From Lachnospiraceae bacterium (GTDB taxonomy: Bacteria > Bacillota > Clostridia > Lachnospirales > Lachnospiraceae), in assembly GCA_016280395.1 (NCBI GenBank), contig JAEEGQ010000095.1:1-60164 (forward strand): DNA of 60,164 bases, read 5' to 3'. Position 1 is the first letter of the stretch; the number at the start of each line of letters is the position of its first letter. The notes beneath the pieces were generated by a model. The model did no database searches. It was not told the DNA's origin and saw only the letters and a program-made list of their open reading frames with translations. The translations under genes were made by a program, and so were the position numbers. This document shows, one piece after another, positions 6,700 to 15,831 of the stretch.

Positions 6700-8322
6700 A
6701 TGCCGGAAAGACTTAAGAAGATTCAGGCGAAACTGCTTGAATTCTGGAGTAAATACACAAAGAAACAACGTGCGATCTTCCTTGGTATCGTAGGAGGAGT
6801 GATCGTTCTTCTTGTCGTGCTCATAATCATATTAAGCAGGACCAGGTTCATGGATCTTGCTACCTTCACGGACAAGACTACCGCAGCAAACGCGGTGTCG
6901 ACTCTCAATCAAAACGGCATCAAATCCCGTCTTGTGAGCAATCCCGGAAGCTATACCGTACAGGTGGATGAAAAATCCGAGATACAGGCGACCGTGCTCA
7001 TTACCGGTACCTACGGCGAATCCGAGTTTTTCTCTCTTGACCAGCTCCTGAACAATTCGCTTACAACGACAGATTCGGACAGAAGGCTTAAGAACGACCT
7101 TTATATCCGTTCGGAGATAGAGGCAGGTCTTGAGAAGATGAACGGGATCGCAAATGCTACCGTTATCTTTTATCCCCGCAACGAAATGAACACCGTCTTT
7201 ACAAAGGCTAACGACATAGCCTGCAGCGTAGTGCTTGAGACAAGAGACAAGATATCTTCGAAGACTGCCGAAAATCTTGCCCAGCTTATTGCCACTGCGC
7301 TCGGAAACAAGGATGTAAAGCAGATCAAGATCATGGATCAGGACATGAACCTGCTGTTCGGAGCCGTAAAAACCGAGGAAGAGGAGACTCTTTCACAGCG
7401 TGAACAGTGGATGCGCTGGATCACGAACTTCTACACCGAGCGTGTTGTCGAGCTTGGCGAGAGGAGCGGATTTGACACGACTGCTGCCGTAAACCTTAAT
7501 TTCGATTTCTCGGAAATGAGCTATGCGTATAAAGAGTATATCGCGGCAGAGGGCCAGGAACAGGGCCTTTACGACATCTACAAAACGGTGACATCGAAGA
7601 ACACAGGTACTCCCGGCGATGTGCCGGGTACAGATCCGAATGATGAGACCGATTATTACATCGTCAATAACGGAGGCGGCGAAAGTTCTTATAAATCCAC
7701 GGAGATCAAGTATCTGCCGAATGAAAAACTTACGCAGTTCACCAAAGACAATACACAGGTGCTTCCCGAATCTTCCTCTATGGCCATAACGCTTAACCGC
7801 GTAAATACAGTGCGTGAGAGCGATGAAGCGGTCCAGACGGCACTGACGGAGCTTAATATCGATTTCGAGGAATACTGCAGACGGAACAGCCGGCCGGTGC
7901 TCATCGGTGAAGCCGAGGCGGACGCGGAGCTCCTTACGCAGCTTCAGAGTCTTTTCAGGGATGCGACGAATATACCGACGGACAGGATCACAGTTCTCGC
8001 TTATGATGTTTACAACTATATCCCCAATGAGACGGTACCTTTTGACTGGTCCATAATCTTCAGGATACTTCTTGCTGTCCTGATCGTTGGTCTGCTCCTG
8101 TTCGTACTCCTTCGCGGCATGCGTCCGGAAGAGGTTGTCGAACAGGAACCGGAGCTTTCAATCGAGCAGCTTCTTGCTACGACGAAAGAGAACCAGAGTC
8201 TCGAGGATATCGAGATCAGCGAGAAATCAGAGACATTACGTCTTATCGAAAAGCTTATCGACGAAAATCCACAGGCGGTTGCAAATCTTTTACGCAACTG
8301 GCTTGAGGATGACTGGGGCTGA
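6700..8322 (+). CDS. fliF: Flagellar MS-ring protein FliF
   Basis: 540 residues. FliF forms the membrane-embedded base on which the rotor and export gate assemble. One transmembrane helix lies near residues 25-46 (AIFLGIVGGVIVLLVVLIII) and a second near 450-472 (WSIIFRILLAVLIVGLLLFV). Between them are the ring-building motifs. A hydrophilic Gly/Pro/Asp loop near residues 295-325 is the usual variable insert. The C-terminal ENPQAVANLLRNWLEDD is the FliG-binding segment, encoded directly before fliG. Confidence 0.96.
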   Translation: MPERLKKIQAKLLEFWSKYTKKQRAIFLGIVGGVIVLLVVLIIILSRTRFMDLATFTDKTTAANAVSTLNQNGIKSRLVSNPGSYTVQVDEKSEIQATVLITGTYGESEFFSLDQLLNNSLTTTDSDRRLKNDLYIRSEIEAGLEKMNGIANATVIFYPRNEMNTVFTKANDIACSVVLETRDKISSKTAENLAQLIATALGNKDVKQIKIMDQDMNLLFGAVKTEEEETLSQREQWMRWITNFYTERVVELGERSGFDTTAAVNLNFDFSEMSYAYKEYIAAEGQEQGLYDIYKTVTSKNTGTPGDVPGTDPNDETDYYIVNNGGGESSYKSTEIKYLPNEKLTQFTKDNTQVLPESSSMAITLNRVNTVRESDEAVQTALTELNIDFEEYCRRNSRPVLIGEAEADAELLTQLQSLFRDATNIPTDRITVLAYDVYNYIPNETVPFDWSIIFRILLAVLIVGLLLFVLLRGMRPEEVVEQEPELSIEQLLATTKENQSLEDIEISEKSETLRLIEKLIDENPQAVANLLRNWLEDDWG

Positions 8323-8362
8323 CAGGCTCGCGTTTGATAAATCAGCTTAAGGAGGTTTCACA

Positions 8363-9391
8363 ATGGCACAAAAACCGGCTGCAGGCGGCGTATCGGAGCT
8401 TTCCGGCCTTACAAAATCCGCTATCTTAATGATCTCTCTTGGACCGGAAAAATCCTCGAAGATATTCCAGAACCTTAAAGAGGAGGAGATAGAAGCCCTT
8501 ACTCTTGAGATCGCAAATACAAGAAATATCTCACAAACTGTCAAGGATCAGGTAATAGATGAGTTTTACCAGGTCTGCCTTGCGCAGCAGTTCATTTCCG
8601 AGGGCGGTATCGGCTACGCCAAAGACCTTCTCGAAAAAGCGCTCGGAAGCGACAAGGCTGTGGATATCATCAGCAAGCTTACCGCATCCTTACAGGTACG
8701 TCCTTTCGAATTTGTAAGGAAGACAGAGGCTTCCGTGCTTTTGAACTTCATACAGGACGAGCATCCGCAGACCATCGCCCTTATCCTTTCGTACCTTTCG
8801 GCAAGCCAGGCTGCGGGCGTTATCTCGTCGCTGCCTCCGGACAAGCAGGTTGATGTTGCGAAGCGTATCGCCACCATGGACCGTACCTCGCCCGATGTCA
8901 TCAAGGAGGTTGAGCGCGTATTGGAAAGAAAGCTTGTTTCGCTTGTTAACCAGGATTACACCATCGCCGGCGGTATCGACGCCGTAGTTGAGATCCTCAA
9001 CTCCGTTGACCGCGGTACAGAGCGTCATATCCTTGAAACCCTCGAGACCGAGCAGCCCGAGCTTGCAGACGAGATCCGCAAGAAGATGTTCGTATTCGAG
9101 GATATCCTTACTCTCGACGACAAGTCCATACAGAGAGTCCTCCGCGAAGTCGACAACAACGACCTTGCCATCGCTCTCAAGGGCTCGAACGAAGAGGTTC
9201 AGGCCGCTATCTTCAAGAACATGTCGACACGTCTTGCACAGATGATCAAAGAGGATATGGATTTCATGGGACCTGTTCGTATGAAGGATGTTGAAGAGGC
9301 TCAGCAGAAGATCGTTAACATCATCAGAAAACTTGAGGATGCTTCCGAGATCATCATTTCGAGAGGTGGAGGTGACGAGGTAATTGTCTAA
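8363..9391 (+). CDS. fliG: Flagellar motor switch protein FliG
   Basis: 342 residues, normal length. FliG links the MS ring to the C ring and contacts the stator. EHPQTIALILSYL near residue 133 is the middle-domain EHPQR-type motif. The C-terminal torque helix contains DDKSIQRVLREVDNNDLAIALKG with the charged residues that meet MotA. An AAGGAGG ribosome-binding site precedes the ATG. Its 3' end overlaps the likely fliH start by eight bases. Confidence 0.97.
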   Translation: MAQKPAAGGVSELSGLTKSAILMISLGPEKSSKIFQNLKEEEIEALTLEIANTRNISQTVKDQVIDEFYQVCLAQQFISEGGIGYAKDLLEKALGSDKAVDIISKLTASLQVRPFEFVRKTEASVLLNFIQDEHPQTIALILSYLSASQAAGVISSLPPDKQVDVAKRIATMDRTSPDVIKEVERVLERKLVSLVNQDYTIAGGIDAVVEILNSVDRGTERHILETLETEQPELADEIRKKMFVFEDILTLDDKSIQRVLREVDNNDLAIALKGSNEEVQAAIFKNMSTRLAQMIKEDMDFMGPVRMKDVEEAQQKIVNIIRKLEDASEIIISRGGGDEVIV

Positions 9392-10277
9392 TGTCATAAA
9401 GGCAATGAATGTCCGCTACAAGGAAGATAAAAAGGAGCTTGATTTCAACAAGGTCGCAGAGGGGTTTGTACAGCTTTATGCGGAGAACCTTGCGCGCGCG
9501 GAAGAGATAGAAAGAGAAGATCACCCTGACGAAGACGGCGTCCTTTCGGATATTTCGCAGGATGACGGATATGAGGGGCAAGAAGAGGGGCAGCCCGCAA
9601 ACGGGCATGCAGCCCTGTCGGAACATGAAGCAAGGGCTATCACCGAACCGCAGGCCAAACCAGTTCTCCCTCCCGAACTTGACATAGAAGCCGTTCGTGA
9701 GGAATGTGAGCAGCTCAAGGCGGATACCCGTGCGGAATGCGACAGGATCATCGATGAAACAAGGGCCGCTATCGAAGTCGAGCGTTCCGAAGCCTTGAAA
9801 GAGGCAAAGGAGCGGGGGTATATTGACGGCGTGAATGCCGCCCGTTCTGAATATGACGAAATGAAGCAGGAACTTGCAGAGAAACTTGAAAACGCCGACA
9901 AGGAGTTTGAAAAGAAAGTCGACGAGCTTGAGCCTGCTTTTGTTGAACTTATGATAAAGCTGATCGGGAAGATCACGGGGATACTTGTTGACGACAGGCG
10001 CGACCTGATCCTTCACATCATCAGGCAGAGCATCCTCGGGATGGAGAACAGCAACAATTATATCATCCATGTCTCGAAGGATGATTTTGACTTTGTAAAC
10101 TCAAAAAAACAGGATCTGCTCTACGAGCTTAAAGGAAACAGCCTCGAGGTCGTGGAGGATCCTGTCCTTACAAGAGCCCAGTGCACCATCGAGACGGATA
10201 CGCGTATCTTTGACTGCAGCCTTGATGTACAGCTCAAGAACCTTATCGCAGACTTAAAGCTTCTGTCGGATATTTAA
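9384..10277 (+). CDS. fliH: Flagellar export stator/regulator FliH
   Basis: 297 residues if started at TTG 9384, which overlaps the end of fliG; an ATG at 9405 with a weak AAGG would shorten it by seven residues. FliH ties the FliI ATPase to the export gate and C ring. The N-terminal third is acidic and low-complexity, residues about 105-185 form a long Glu/Ala/Lys coiled coil, and the C-terminal part (LVDDRRDLILHIIRQSILGM onward) matches the conserved FliH/V-type E-subunit domain. Position between fliG and fliI supports the call. Confidence 0.88.
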   Translation: MSNVIKAMNVRYKEDKKELDFNKVAEGFVQLYAENLARAEEIEREDHPDEDGVLSDISQDDGYEGQEEGQPANGHAALSEHEARAITEPQAKPVLPPELDIEAVREECEQLKADTRAECDRIIDETRAAIEVERSEALKEAKERGYIDGVNAARSEYDEMKQELAEKLENADKEFEKKVDELEPAFVELMIKLIGKITGILVDDRRDLILHIIRQSILGMENSNNYIIHVSKDDFDFVNSKKQDLLYELKGNSLEVVEDPVLTRAQCTIETDTRIFDCSLDVQLKNLIADLKLLSDI

Positions 10278-10286
10278 GGCTTTTAC

Positions 10287-10305
10287 GGGAAAGGACGACT
10301 TTCCC
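10287..10305 (+). other. Hairpin in the fliH-fliI spacer
   Basis: GGGAAAG (10287-10293) pairs with CTTTCCC (10299-10305) around GACGA. No U-run follows. A possible mRNA stability or processing element inside the operon. Confidence 0.35.
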
Positions 10306-10340
10306 CGGGGATTACGGCCCATCCGGCTGTTTGAGGGAAC

Positions 10341-11660
10341 ATGATCGATTTTGAAAAATACAATGCGCTTCTCGATAAGACCTATGTAAGCCGCCTCGGC
10401 AAGGTAAGCAAGGTGGTCGGCCTTACGGTTGAATCAATAGGACCCGACGCAAATACAAACGACCTGTGCAGGATCGTGTCAACGGACAAATCCCAGTCGG
10501 TACTTGCGGAGGTAATAGGGTTCCGTGACGGCCGCATACTGCTCATGCCCTTTGGGGAGCTTGACGGGATAGGCATCGGGAGCACTGTCGAAAACTTAAA
10601 TACCGTGCATATGGTAAAGGTTGGGCCAAACCTTCTGGGAAAAGCACTGGACGGTCTCGGCGAGCCACTTGACGGTTCCGAGCTTAAATGCCCCGAACAG
10701 TATTCCGTGGAGGCACAGCCTCCGGATCCGATGGAAAGGGTCATTATAGACTCTGTTCTGCCGCTTGGAGTCCGTGCGATAGACGGCCTTCTTACAGTCG
10801 GCAAGGGACAGCGTATCGGTATCTTTGCCGGTTCCGGCGTAGGTAAGAGTACGCTTCTCGGTATGATAGCGAGAAATACAAGGGCGGACATAAATGTCAT
10901 AGCCCTTATCGGCGAGCGTGGCCGTGAGGTCAAGGAATTCATTGAACGCGACCTCGGGGAAGAGGGCTTGAAGCGCTCCGTGCTTGTTATCGCAACATCC
11001 GACAAGCCTGCCATAATCCGTAAAAAAGCGGCAAAGACGGCAACATCCATAGCCGAATACTTCAGGAACCAGGGGCAGGATGTCCTTCTCATGATGGACT
11101 CCCTTACCCGTTTTTCAATGGCTCAGCGTGAGATAGGACTTGCAGCCGGTGAGCCGCCTGTTTCAAGAGGCTATCCTCCGAGCGTGTATTCCGAGATGCC
11201 AAAGCTCCTTGAACGCGCGGGAAATGATGACAGAGGCTCTATCACAGGCCTTTATACGGTCCTTGTAGACGGTGACGATTTTAACGAACCCATTACGGAT
11301 ACAGCGAGAGGTATCCTTGACGGACATATAATCCTGACAAGAAAGCTCGCAAACAGGAACCATTACCCTGCGATCGACGTATTGCAGAGTATCTCCCGTG
11401 TAATGAGCAGCATCATAACAAAAGAACATAAGAAGCTTGCGGGCAAATGCAAAATGCTGCTCGCAACTTACAATGACGCGGAAGACCTTATAAACATAGG
11501 TGCTTACCGTGCGGGATCGAACAAGGACATAGACCTTGCGATCTCGAAGATAAACGACATAAACCGCTTCCTGACGCAGGATGTGTACGAAAAGTTCACC
11601 TTCGACGAGACGGTGAAGATGCTTAACGACATCCTTGCGGACACTCTTGAACAGTCTTAA
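10341..11660 (+). CDS. fliI: Flagellum-specific export ATPase FliI
   Basis: 439 residues. FliI is the hexameric F1-like ATPase that helps feed export substrates. Walker A is GIFAGSGVGKSTLLG near residue 165, the catalytic-Glu region is GERGREVKEF, and Walker B is VLLMMDSLTRF. The segment AAGEPPVSRGYPPSVY is characteristic of FliI/YscN ATPases. The start context is unusual: TTGAGGGAACATG gives GAGGG six bases upstream. Confidence 0.97.
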   Translation: MIDFEKYNALLDKTYVSRLGKVSKVVGLTVESIGPDANTNDLCRIVSTDKSQSVLAEVIGFRDGRILLMPFGELDGIGIGSTVENLNTVHMVKVGPNLLGKALDGLGEPLDGSELKCPEQYSVEAQPPDPMERVIIDSVLPLGVRAIDGLLTVGKGQRIGIFAGSGVGKSTLLGMIARNTRADINVIALIGERGREVKEFIERDLGEEGLKRSVLVIATSDKPAIIRKKAAKTATSIAEYFRNQGQDVLLMMDSLTRFSMAQREIGLAAGEPPVSRGYPPSVYSEMPKLLERAGNDDRGSITGLYTVLVDGDDFNEPITDTARGILDGHIILTRKLANRNHYPAIDVLQSISRVMSSIITKEHKKLAGKCKMLLATYNDAEDLINIGAYRAGSNKDIDLAISKINDINRFLTQDVYEKFTFDETVKMLNDILADTLEQS

Positions 11661-11687
11661 AAAGGGTACGGGGAAGCTTTCTGACAA

Positions 11688-11720
11688 GACCGGGTGCAAG
11701 CCAAAGGAGGCTTGCGGGTC
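11688..11720 (+). other. Hairpin with a decoy Shine-Dalgarno before fliJ
   Basis: GCAAGCC (11696-11702) pairs perfectly with GGCTTGC (11709-11715) around AAAGGA, and outer GACC (11688-11691) can pair with GGTC (11717-11720). The loop and inner stem hold an AAAGGAGG sequence. The real fliJ ribosome-binding site, GGGAGG, begins just downstream. The fold could tune fliJ translation. Confidence 0.4.
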
Positions 11721-11732
11721 TGGGAGGACGGT

Positions 11733-12191
11733 ATGGAAAAGTTCCGGTATTCCATGCAGAATATCCTGAATGTTAAAGAAAAGATGGAGGCCCAGGAAAA
11801 GCTCCTTTTCCAGATAGCGACGGAAAATGTGCGCGAGGAGGAAAAGAAGCTTGAAGCCCTGTTTGCCAAAAAAGCCGGATATGAAGAGCTTTTGCGGGAG
11901 TCCATGCAGGAAAAGCTCGATGTTACGGAGATGCGTACCTACAGGGATGCGATATCCAACACAGAAGACCGGATAAAGACCCAGAGAGGCATTTTAAGGA
12001 TCGCGGAGCAGAAGCTCGAGGTCCAGCGTAAGAAGCTTGAGGATGCCATTAAAGAACGTAAAGTCCACGAGGTTTTAAAGGAAAACGCGTTTGAAGCTTA
12101 TAAACGCGAATATGAGAGAGAAGAGCAAAAGGCAGTGGATGAGCTTGTAAGCTTCCAGTATTCGGAGAAGCAGACACGGAGCGAAGCATAA
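11733..12191 (+). CDS. fliJ: Flagellar export chaperone FliJ
   Basis: 152 residues. FliJ is the central stalk-like chaperone of the export ATPase. The N terminus MEKFRYSMQNILNVKEKMEAQ is the family pattern, and the whole protein is a charged two-stranded coiled coil with no other domain. A GGGAGG lies five bases before this ATG. An upstream in-frame GTG at 11694 would add an uncharacteristic MQAKGGLRVW extension that overlaps the hairpin, so it is rejected. Confidence 0.93.
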   Translation: MEKFRYSMQNILNVKEKMEAQEKLLFQIATENVREEEKKLEALFAKKAGYEELLRESMQEKLDVTEMRTYRDAISNTEDRIKTQRGILRIAEQKLEVQRKKLEDAIKERKVHEVLKENAFEAYKREYEREEQKAVDELVSFQYSEKQTRSEA

Positions 12192-12215
12192 AAGCCGCCA
12201 TGCCGGGAGGAGATC

Positions 12216-13004
12216 ATGCCAAAGAAGAAAAATACAGAAGAACGTGATAACGGCGGGAGCCTTGTGGCTTTTCTCATCGTCCTTATCTTTATACTTATAT
12301 GGCTTTCGGTTTTCGCACTGCTTATCAAGTTTGATGCCGGAAACCTCGGTACCACGCTGCGCCCGTACTTAAAGGACGTACCGGTCTTAAGGATGATACT
12401 TCCGAAAGTCTCCGACGAACAGATACAGCAGGAGAACGATTATCCCTACAAAAACCTTAACGAAGCCATTGCTGCGATAAAAGAGTACAAAGCCCAGCTT
12501 GAAGACCTCACAAAGGAAAACGAGGAGCTTAAGAGCAAGGTGGCGGAGCTTACCGCGGAAAACAACAGGCTCAAGGTCTATGAGGACAATCTCAAGAGCT
12601 TTGAAGAAAGAGTAAAGAAGTTCGAGGAGTATGTCGTATTCAACGAAAAGGCACCGGATGTAGATAATTACAAGCAGTTCTACGAATCCATATCCCCGGA
12701 GAACGCTGCAAGGATATACGAAGAAGTCCTTCTTCTCCTGCAGTACGACGAGGAGCTTAAGGAACAGGCCAAGAGACTTACCCTTATGGATCCCGGAAAT
12801 GCCGCAAGGATCATGGAAAACATGACGGCTGACATCGAATACCTGACAAAGCTCATACACTGCATGAAGGTTGCCGATTCGGCAGCGATCATGGATGAGA
12901 TGGATGCGCTTTACGCCGCAAAGATCCAGCAGCGTATGGCGGACCTTAATACCGCATCAAGACAGACGCTTTACGAGATATTAAATACAAAATATCCGGA
13001 ATAA
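12216..13004 (+). CDS. ylxF: YlxF/MotE-like protein with MgtE-N-type domain
   Basis: 262 residues. One transmembrane helix lies at about residues 14-36 (LVAFLIVLIFILIWLSVFALLI), a coiled coil at about 80-145, and an MgtE N-domain-like helical repeat at about 155-262 (MDPGNAARIMENMTADIEYLTKLIHCMKVADSAAIMDEMDALYAAKIQQRM). This matches the YlxF gene at the same fliJ-fliK junction in Bacillus and resembles MotE of other bacteria, which stabilises a motility protein in the periplasm. The exact role here is not known. It is encoded after fliJ with a GGGAGG site. Confidence 0.82.
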   Translation: MPKKKNTEERDNGGSLVAFLIVLIFILIWLSVFALLIKFDAGNLGTTLRPYLKDVPVLRMILPKVSDEQIQQENDYPYKNLNEAIAAIKEYKAQLEDLTKENEELKSKVAELTAENNRLKVYEDNLKSFEERVKKFEEYVVFNEKAPDVDNYKQFYESISPENAARIYEEVLLLLQYDEELKEQAKRLTLMDPGNAARIMENMTADIEYLTKLIHCMKVADSAAIMDEMDALYAAKIQQRMADLNTASRQTLYEILNTKYPE

Positions 13005-13117
13005 AAAGATACAAAATCGCTTAAGTTTATCATGATCCTGTCCGATATAGTACTTGTATGGGAGAAACATGTGTATTTTGGCGGTTTCCCGTACAAGTAT
13101 CGGAAAGGAGGAAAGAT

Positions 13118-14506
13118 ATGACGGTACAATCAGTCGGTTCCTTTACCGCAAATGTAAATGTGGTATCGGGCCAGGCAGGTAAAACGGCCGCGACTGACAG
13201 CTTTGGAAAGATGATGACTTCAAGGGCCAAAGAAGCATCGGATACAACAAAGCAGACTGCAAGCAAAGACACTGAGAACGACAACAGAATATCGAAGTCC
13301 GGTCAGAGTGCGAAAGCAAACAGTACGGAGAGCGCGAACGAGAAGATACCTGCCGGGAACGATGTAAAGGAACAAATCGAAACTGTGCAGGAAAAAGATC
13401 CGGGGAATGTCAAAGACCTCGAGAAAGTACTCGAGACACTCGCAACACTGCTGAACACCATTACGGAGATCCTGCAGAATGCCTTTGAGGCCACAGACGA
13501 AGAGCTTGTGACCGGTGCCGCAGAGCTTGGCTTACAGCCTTCAGACCTGCTGAACACCGACAGCTTAAAGGACCTTTTCCTTGAGATGAGCGGCAAGGGT
13601 GCGGAGGACCTCATCGCAGATGAAGATCTTCTTGCGGAGTTCAACAGCTTAAGCGAACAGGTGAACGAGCTTCTTCAGGAATTTGGAGTTGAGGACGGAG
13701 AGCTTTTCAAAAAACTTGCGACGCTTATCGGCACAGAACCCGCAAAGGTTCCCGAAACTCCCGAATTCAACGAGGTGCTGAATGCTTACCTTACGGCGGA
13801 AGAGACCGAACCCGGGACAGAAGAGACTCCTGCTTTTAAGGTCGAGATCGAAGACTTAAGAGGAGAAGCAAAGCCTGAAACGGCAGAGAATGCAGTTGTT
13901 GAAACGGAGGTTTCAAGAGCGGACGGATCCTCGGAAAAAGACACACAAAGCGGTTCGCATGACGCAAATGACACACATTCCTTTGTCCAGGCAAACGATT
14001 TTGTAAAGACGCTTGCACAGGCAGCAGAGGATGAGGCACCTGCGGTACAGCAGAACACCTTCAGGGATCTGTACGACATCTCGGGTCAGACTATAAGCCA
14101 GATCAAGGTAAGGCTCAATGCTGACAGCTCACATATGGAGATCCAGCTCAACCCCGAACATCTCGGGAAGGTCGAGATCAACATAAGCTCTAAGAACGGT
14201 GCGGTAACGGCAGAGCTCACAGCTCATAACGAAGCTGCAAAGAGAGCGCTTGAAGCAGGCCTTGAAGACTTAAAGACAGCACTTAACGACACAGGACTTA
14301 AAGTAGAAAACGTCGAAGTTACGCTTGCAGAATACGGCTTCAGACAGCGTGACGAACAGGAACAGAGCGGCGGCAGAGGACAGGGAAGACAGGGCAGACG
14401 CCGGATCAACCTTGACACTGCGGATACCGGCATCAATGACGGTTTCGAAACAGCCGGCGAGATAATGAAAGAGATGAACGGCGGAAGCGTAGATTATACG
14501 GTATGA
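13118..14506 (+). CDS. fliK: Flagellar hook-length control protein FliK
   Basis: 462 residues. FliK is a secreted ruler that ends hook growth and switches export specificity through FlhB. Residues 1-320 are low-complexity Thr/Ser/Glu/Lys-rich. The conserved hook-length domain lies near residues 325-425: IKVRLNADSSHMEIQLNPEH followed by LGKVEI, then LEDLKTALNDTGLKVENVEV. AAAGGAGG precedes this ATG; an in-frame ATG 60 bases upstream has no such site and gives an unlikely N terminus. Tail residues about 430-440 are Gly/Arg/Gln-rich. Confidence 0.9.
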   Translation: MTVQSVGSFTANVNVVSGQAGKTAATDSFGKMMTSRAKEASDTTKQTASKDTENDNRISKSGQSAKANSTESANEKIPAGNDVKEQIETVQEKDPGNVKDLEKVLETLATLLNTITEILQNAFEATDEELVTGAAELGLQPSDLLNTDSLKDLFLEMSGKGAEDLIADEDLLAEFNSLSEQVNELLQEFGVEDGELFKKLATLIGTEPAKVPETPEFNEVLNAYLTAEETEPGTEETPAFKVEIEDLRGEAKPETAENAVVETEVSRADGSSEKDTQSGSHDANDTHSFVQANDFVKTLAQAAEDEAPAVQQNTFRDLYDISGQTISQIKVRLNADSSHMEIQLNPEHLGKVEINISSKNGAVTAELTAHNEAAKRALEAGLEDLKTALNDTGLKVENVEVTLAEYGFRQRDEQEQSGGRGQGRQGRRRINLDTADTGINDGFETAGEIMKEMNGGSVDYTV

Positions 14507-14530
14507 CCGCTGTAACGAAAGGAAGTAAAC

Positions 14531-15334
14531 ATGAGCGAACTTATTGCTTCGGTAGTTGACGGCGTCGTTCAACAGAGCAACAAAGCCGAATCTACCAAAA
14601 AGGCAGGAAACGAACTCGGGAAAGACGCGTTCCTTCAGCTGCTTGTAGCGCAGATGAAGAACCAGGATCCGCTCGAACCCCAGACGGATACCGAATTCGT
14701 ATCACAGCTTGCAACATTCTCACAGCTTGAACAGCTGCAGAATCTGTCATCTTCCTACGAAACGTCCCAGGCATTCTCACTGGTCGGCAAGAACGTGATA
14801 CTGCAGACCACCGATGCGAACAACAAATCTTTCTTTGTTAGCGGACAGGTGGACTTCATCAATGTAAACGGCAACAAGACAAAGCTTTCCGTAAACGGTA
14901 ACTTGTACGATATGGATCAGCTCTACAGCGTTGTTGACGATACTTATCTTGTACAGCAGGGATTACCCAAGATCGAGAAAGAATATGAATTCATCTATGA
15001 TGCACAGAACCCTACACCGATATCATTTGAAGTAAGTCTCGGGGAAGGAGATACAAAAGCGGATCAGGTTGCGATAGCGATCAACAACGAACTGCTTGAC
15101 TCTTCACAGTATTCCCTTAACGGCGATAAGATAACGATCTATCCCGAAGGACTTAAGAACTTAAGGACAGGCGTTTATTATCCCACAGTGATCTTCAATG
15201 ACAGCTATTACACAACAGCGGCGGACAAGATAAAGATCAATGTCATCAATTATGATGAAAACGCAGATGCCGGGAACAGCGGGATCACAGACGACCAGCT
15301 TGACATACTGACAGACGGATCGACGGGAGCCTGA
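14531..15334 (+). CDS. flgD: Flagellar hook-capping protein FlgD
   Basis: 267 residues. FlgD caps the growing hook so that FlgE subunits insert. The diagnostic N-terminal motif is GKDAFLQLLVAQMKNQDPLE followed by PQTDTEFVSQLATFSQLEQLQNL (residues about 27-75). The rest is a beta-rich Tudor/Fn3-like body. The C terminus is Asp/Gly-rich. The gene sits between fliK and a TIGR02530-type gene, the normal order before flgE. Confidence 0.94.
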   Translation: MSELIASVVDGVVQQSNKAESTKKAGNELGKDAFLQLLVAQMKNQDPLEPQTDTEFVSQLATFSQLEQLQNLSSSYETSQAFSLVGKNVILQTTDANNKSFFVSGQVDFINVNGNKTKLSVNGNLYDMDQLYSVVDDTYLVQQGLPKIEKEYEFIYDAQNPTPISFEVSLGEGDTKADQVAIAINNELLDSSQYSLNGDKITIYPEGLKNLRTGVYYPTVIFNDSYYTTAADKIKINVINYDENADAGNSGITDDQLDILTDGSTGA

Positions 15335-15349
15335 AAAACGGAGGCTAAA

Positions 15350-15736
15350 GTGAATCCTAATCAGTTGATAAACAGAAATTATACTTCCATCGAACAGATG
15401 ACCGACATGGTGCAAAGACCTTCGGTGAAACCTGTTAAGACTACGGATGGAAAGAGTTTTACGGAGATCCTCGACTCCTTAAAGGCAAAAGACCTTGTTT
15501 TTTCAAAGCACGCAAACGAGAGATTAAAGAGCAGGAACATCGACCTCTCGCATGAACAGCTTGAAAGACTGAACGACGGTACGGTAAAAGCCGGAGAAAA
15601 GGGGATAAAGGAATCGCTCGTCATGGTAGACGATTTTGCATTTATCGTCAATACAAAGAGTAAAACGGTCATCACCGCGGTAAGCGGAAACGACGACAAG
15701 GTTTTTACGAACATAGACGGAGCAATAATAGCATAA
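15350..15736 (+). CDS. Flagellar operon protein of the TIGR02530 type
   Basis: 128 residues, starting at GTG behind CGGAGG. The pattern FSKHANERLKSRNIDLSHEQLE followed by VDDFAFIVNTKSKTVITAV is the conserved core of a small family found between flgD and flgE in Firmicutes flagellar operons. It has no transmembrane helix or signal peptide. Its function is not established; the position suggests a role in hook assembly or its export. Confidence 0.82.
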   Translation: MNPNQLINRNYTSIEQMTDMVQRPSVKPVKTTDGKSFTEILDSLKAKDLVFSKHANERLKSRNIDLSHEQLERLNDGTVKAGEKGIKESLVMVDDFAFIVNTKSKTVITAVSGNDDKVFTNIDGAIIA

Positions 15737-15831
15737 CAATCACACCGTGATCATTCGCCGGACCTTTAGGAGGCGAAGCCGGCCGAACGACAGACGCCGG
15801 CAGTCACGAAACCCAAGGAGGTCATTTATTT

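Noticed and set aside
8690-9397. Minus-strand frame of 235 codons inside fliG
   Set aside because: Antisense to the conserved FliG middle and torque domains. No motifs.
15750-15802. GCCGGC-rich hairpins before flgE as an attenuator
   Set aside because: Stems are short and one GCCGGC is simply self-complementary. The GGAGGCGAA stem is only six pairs; too weak to call.
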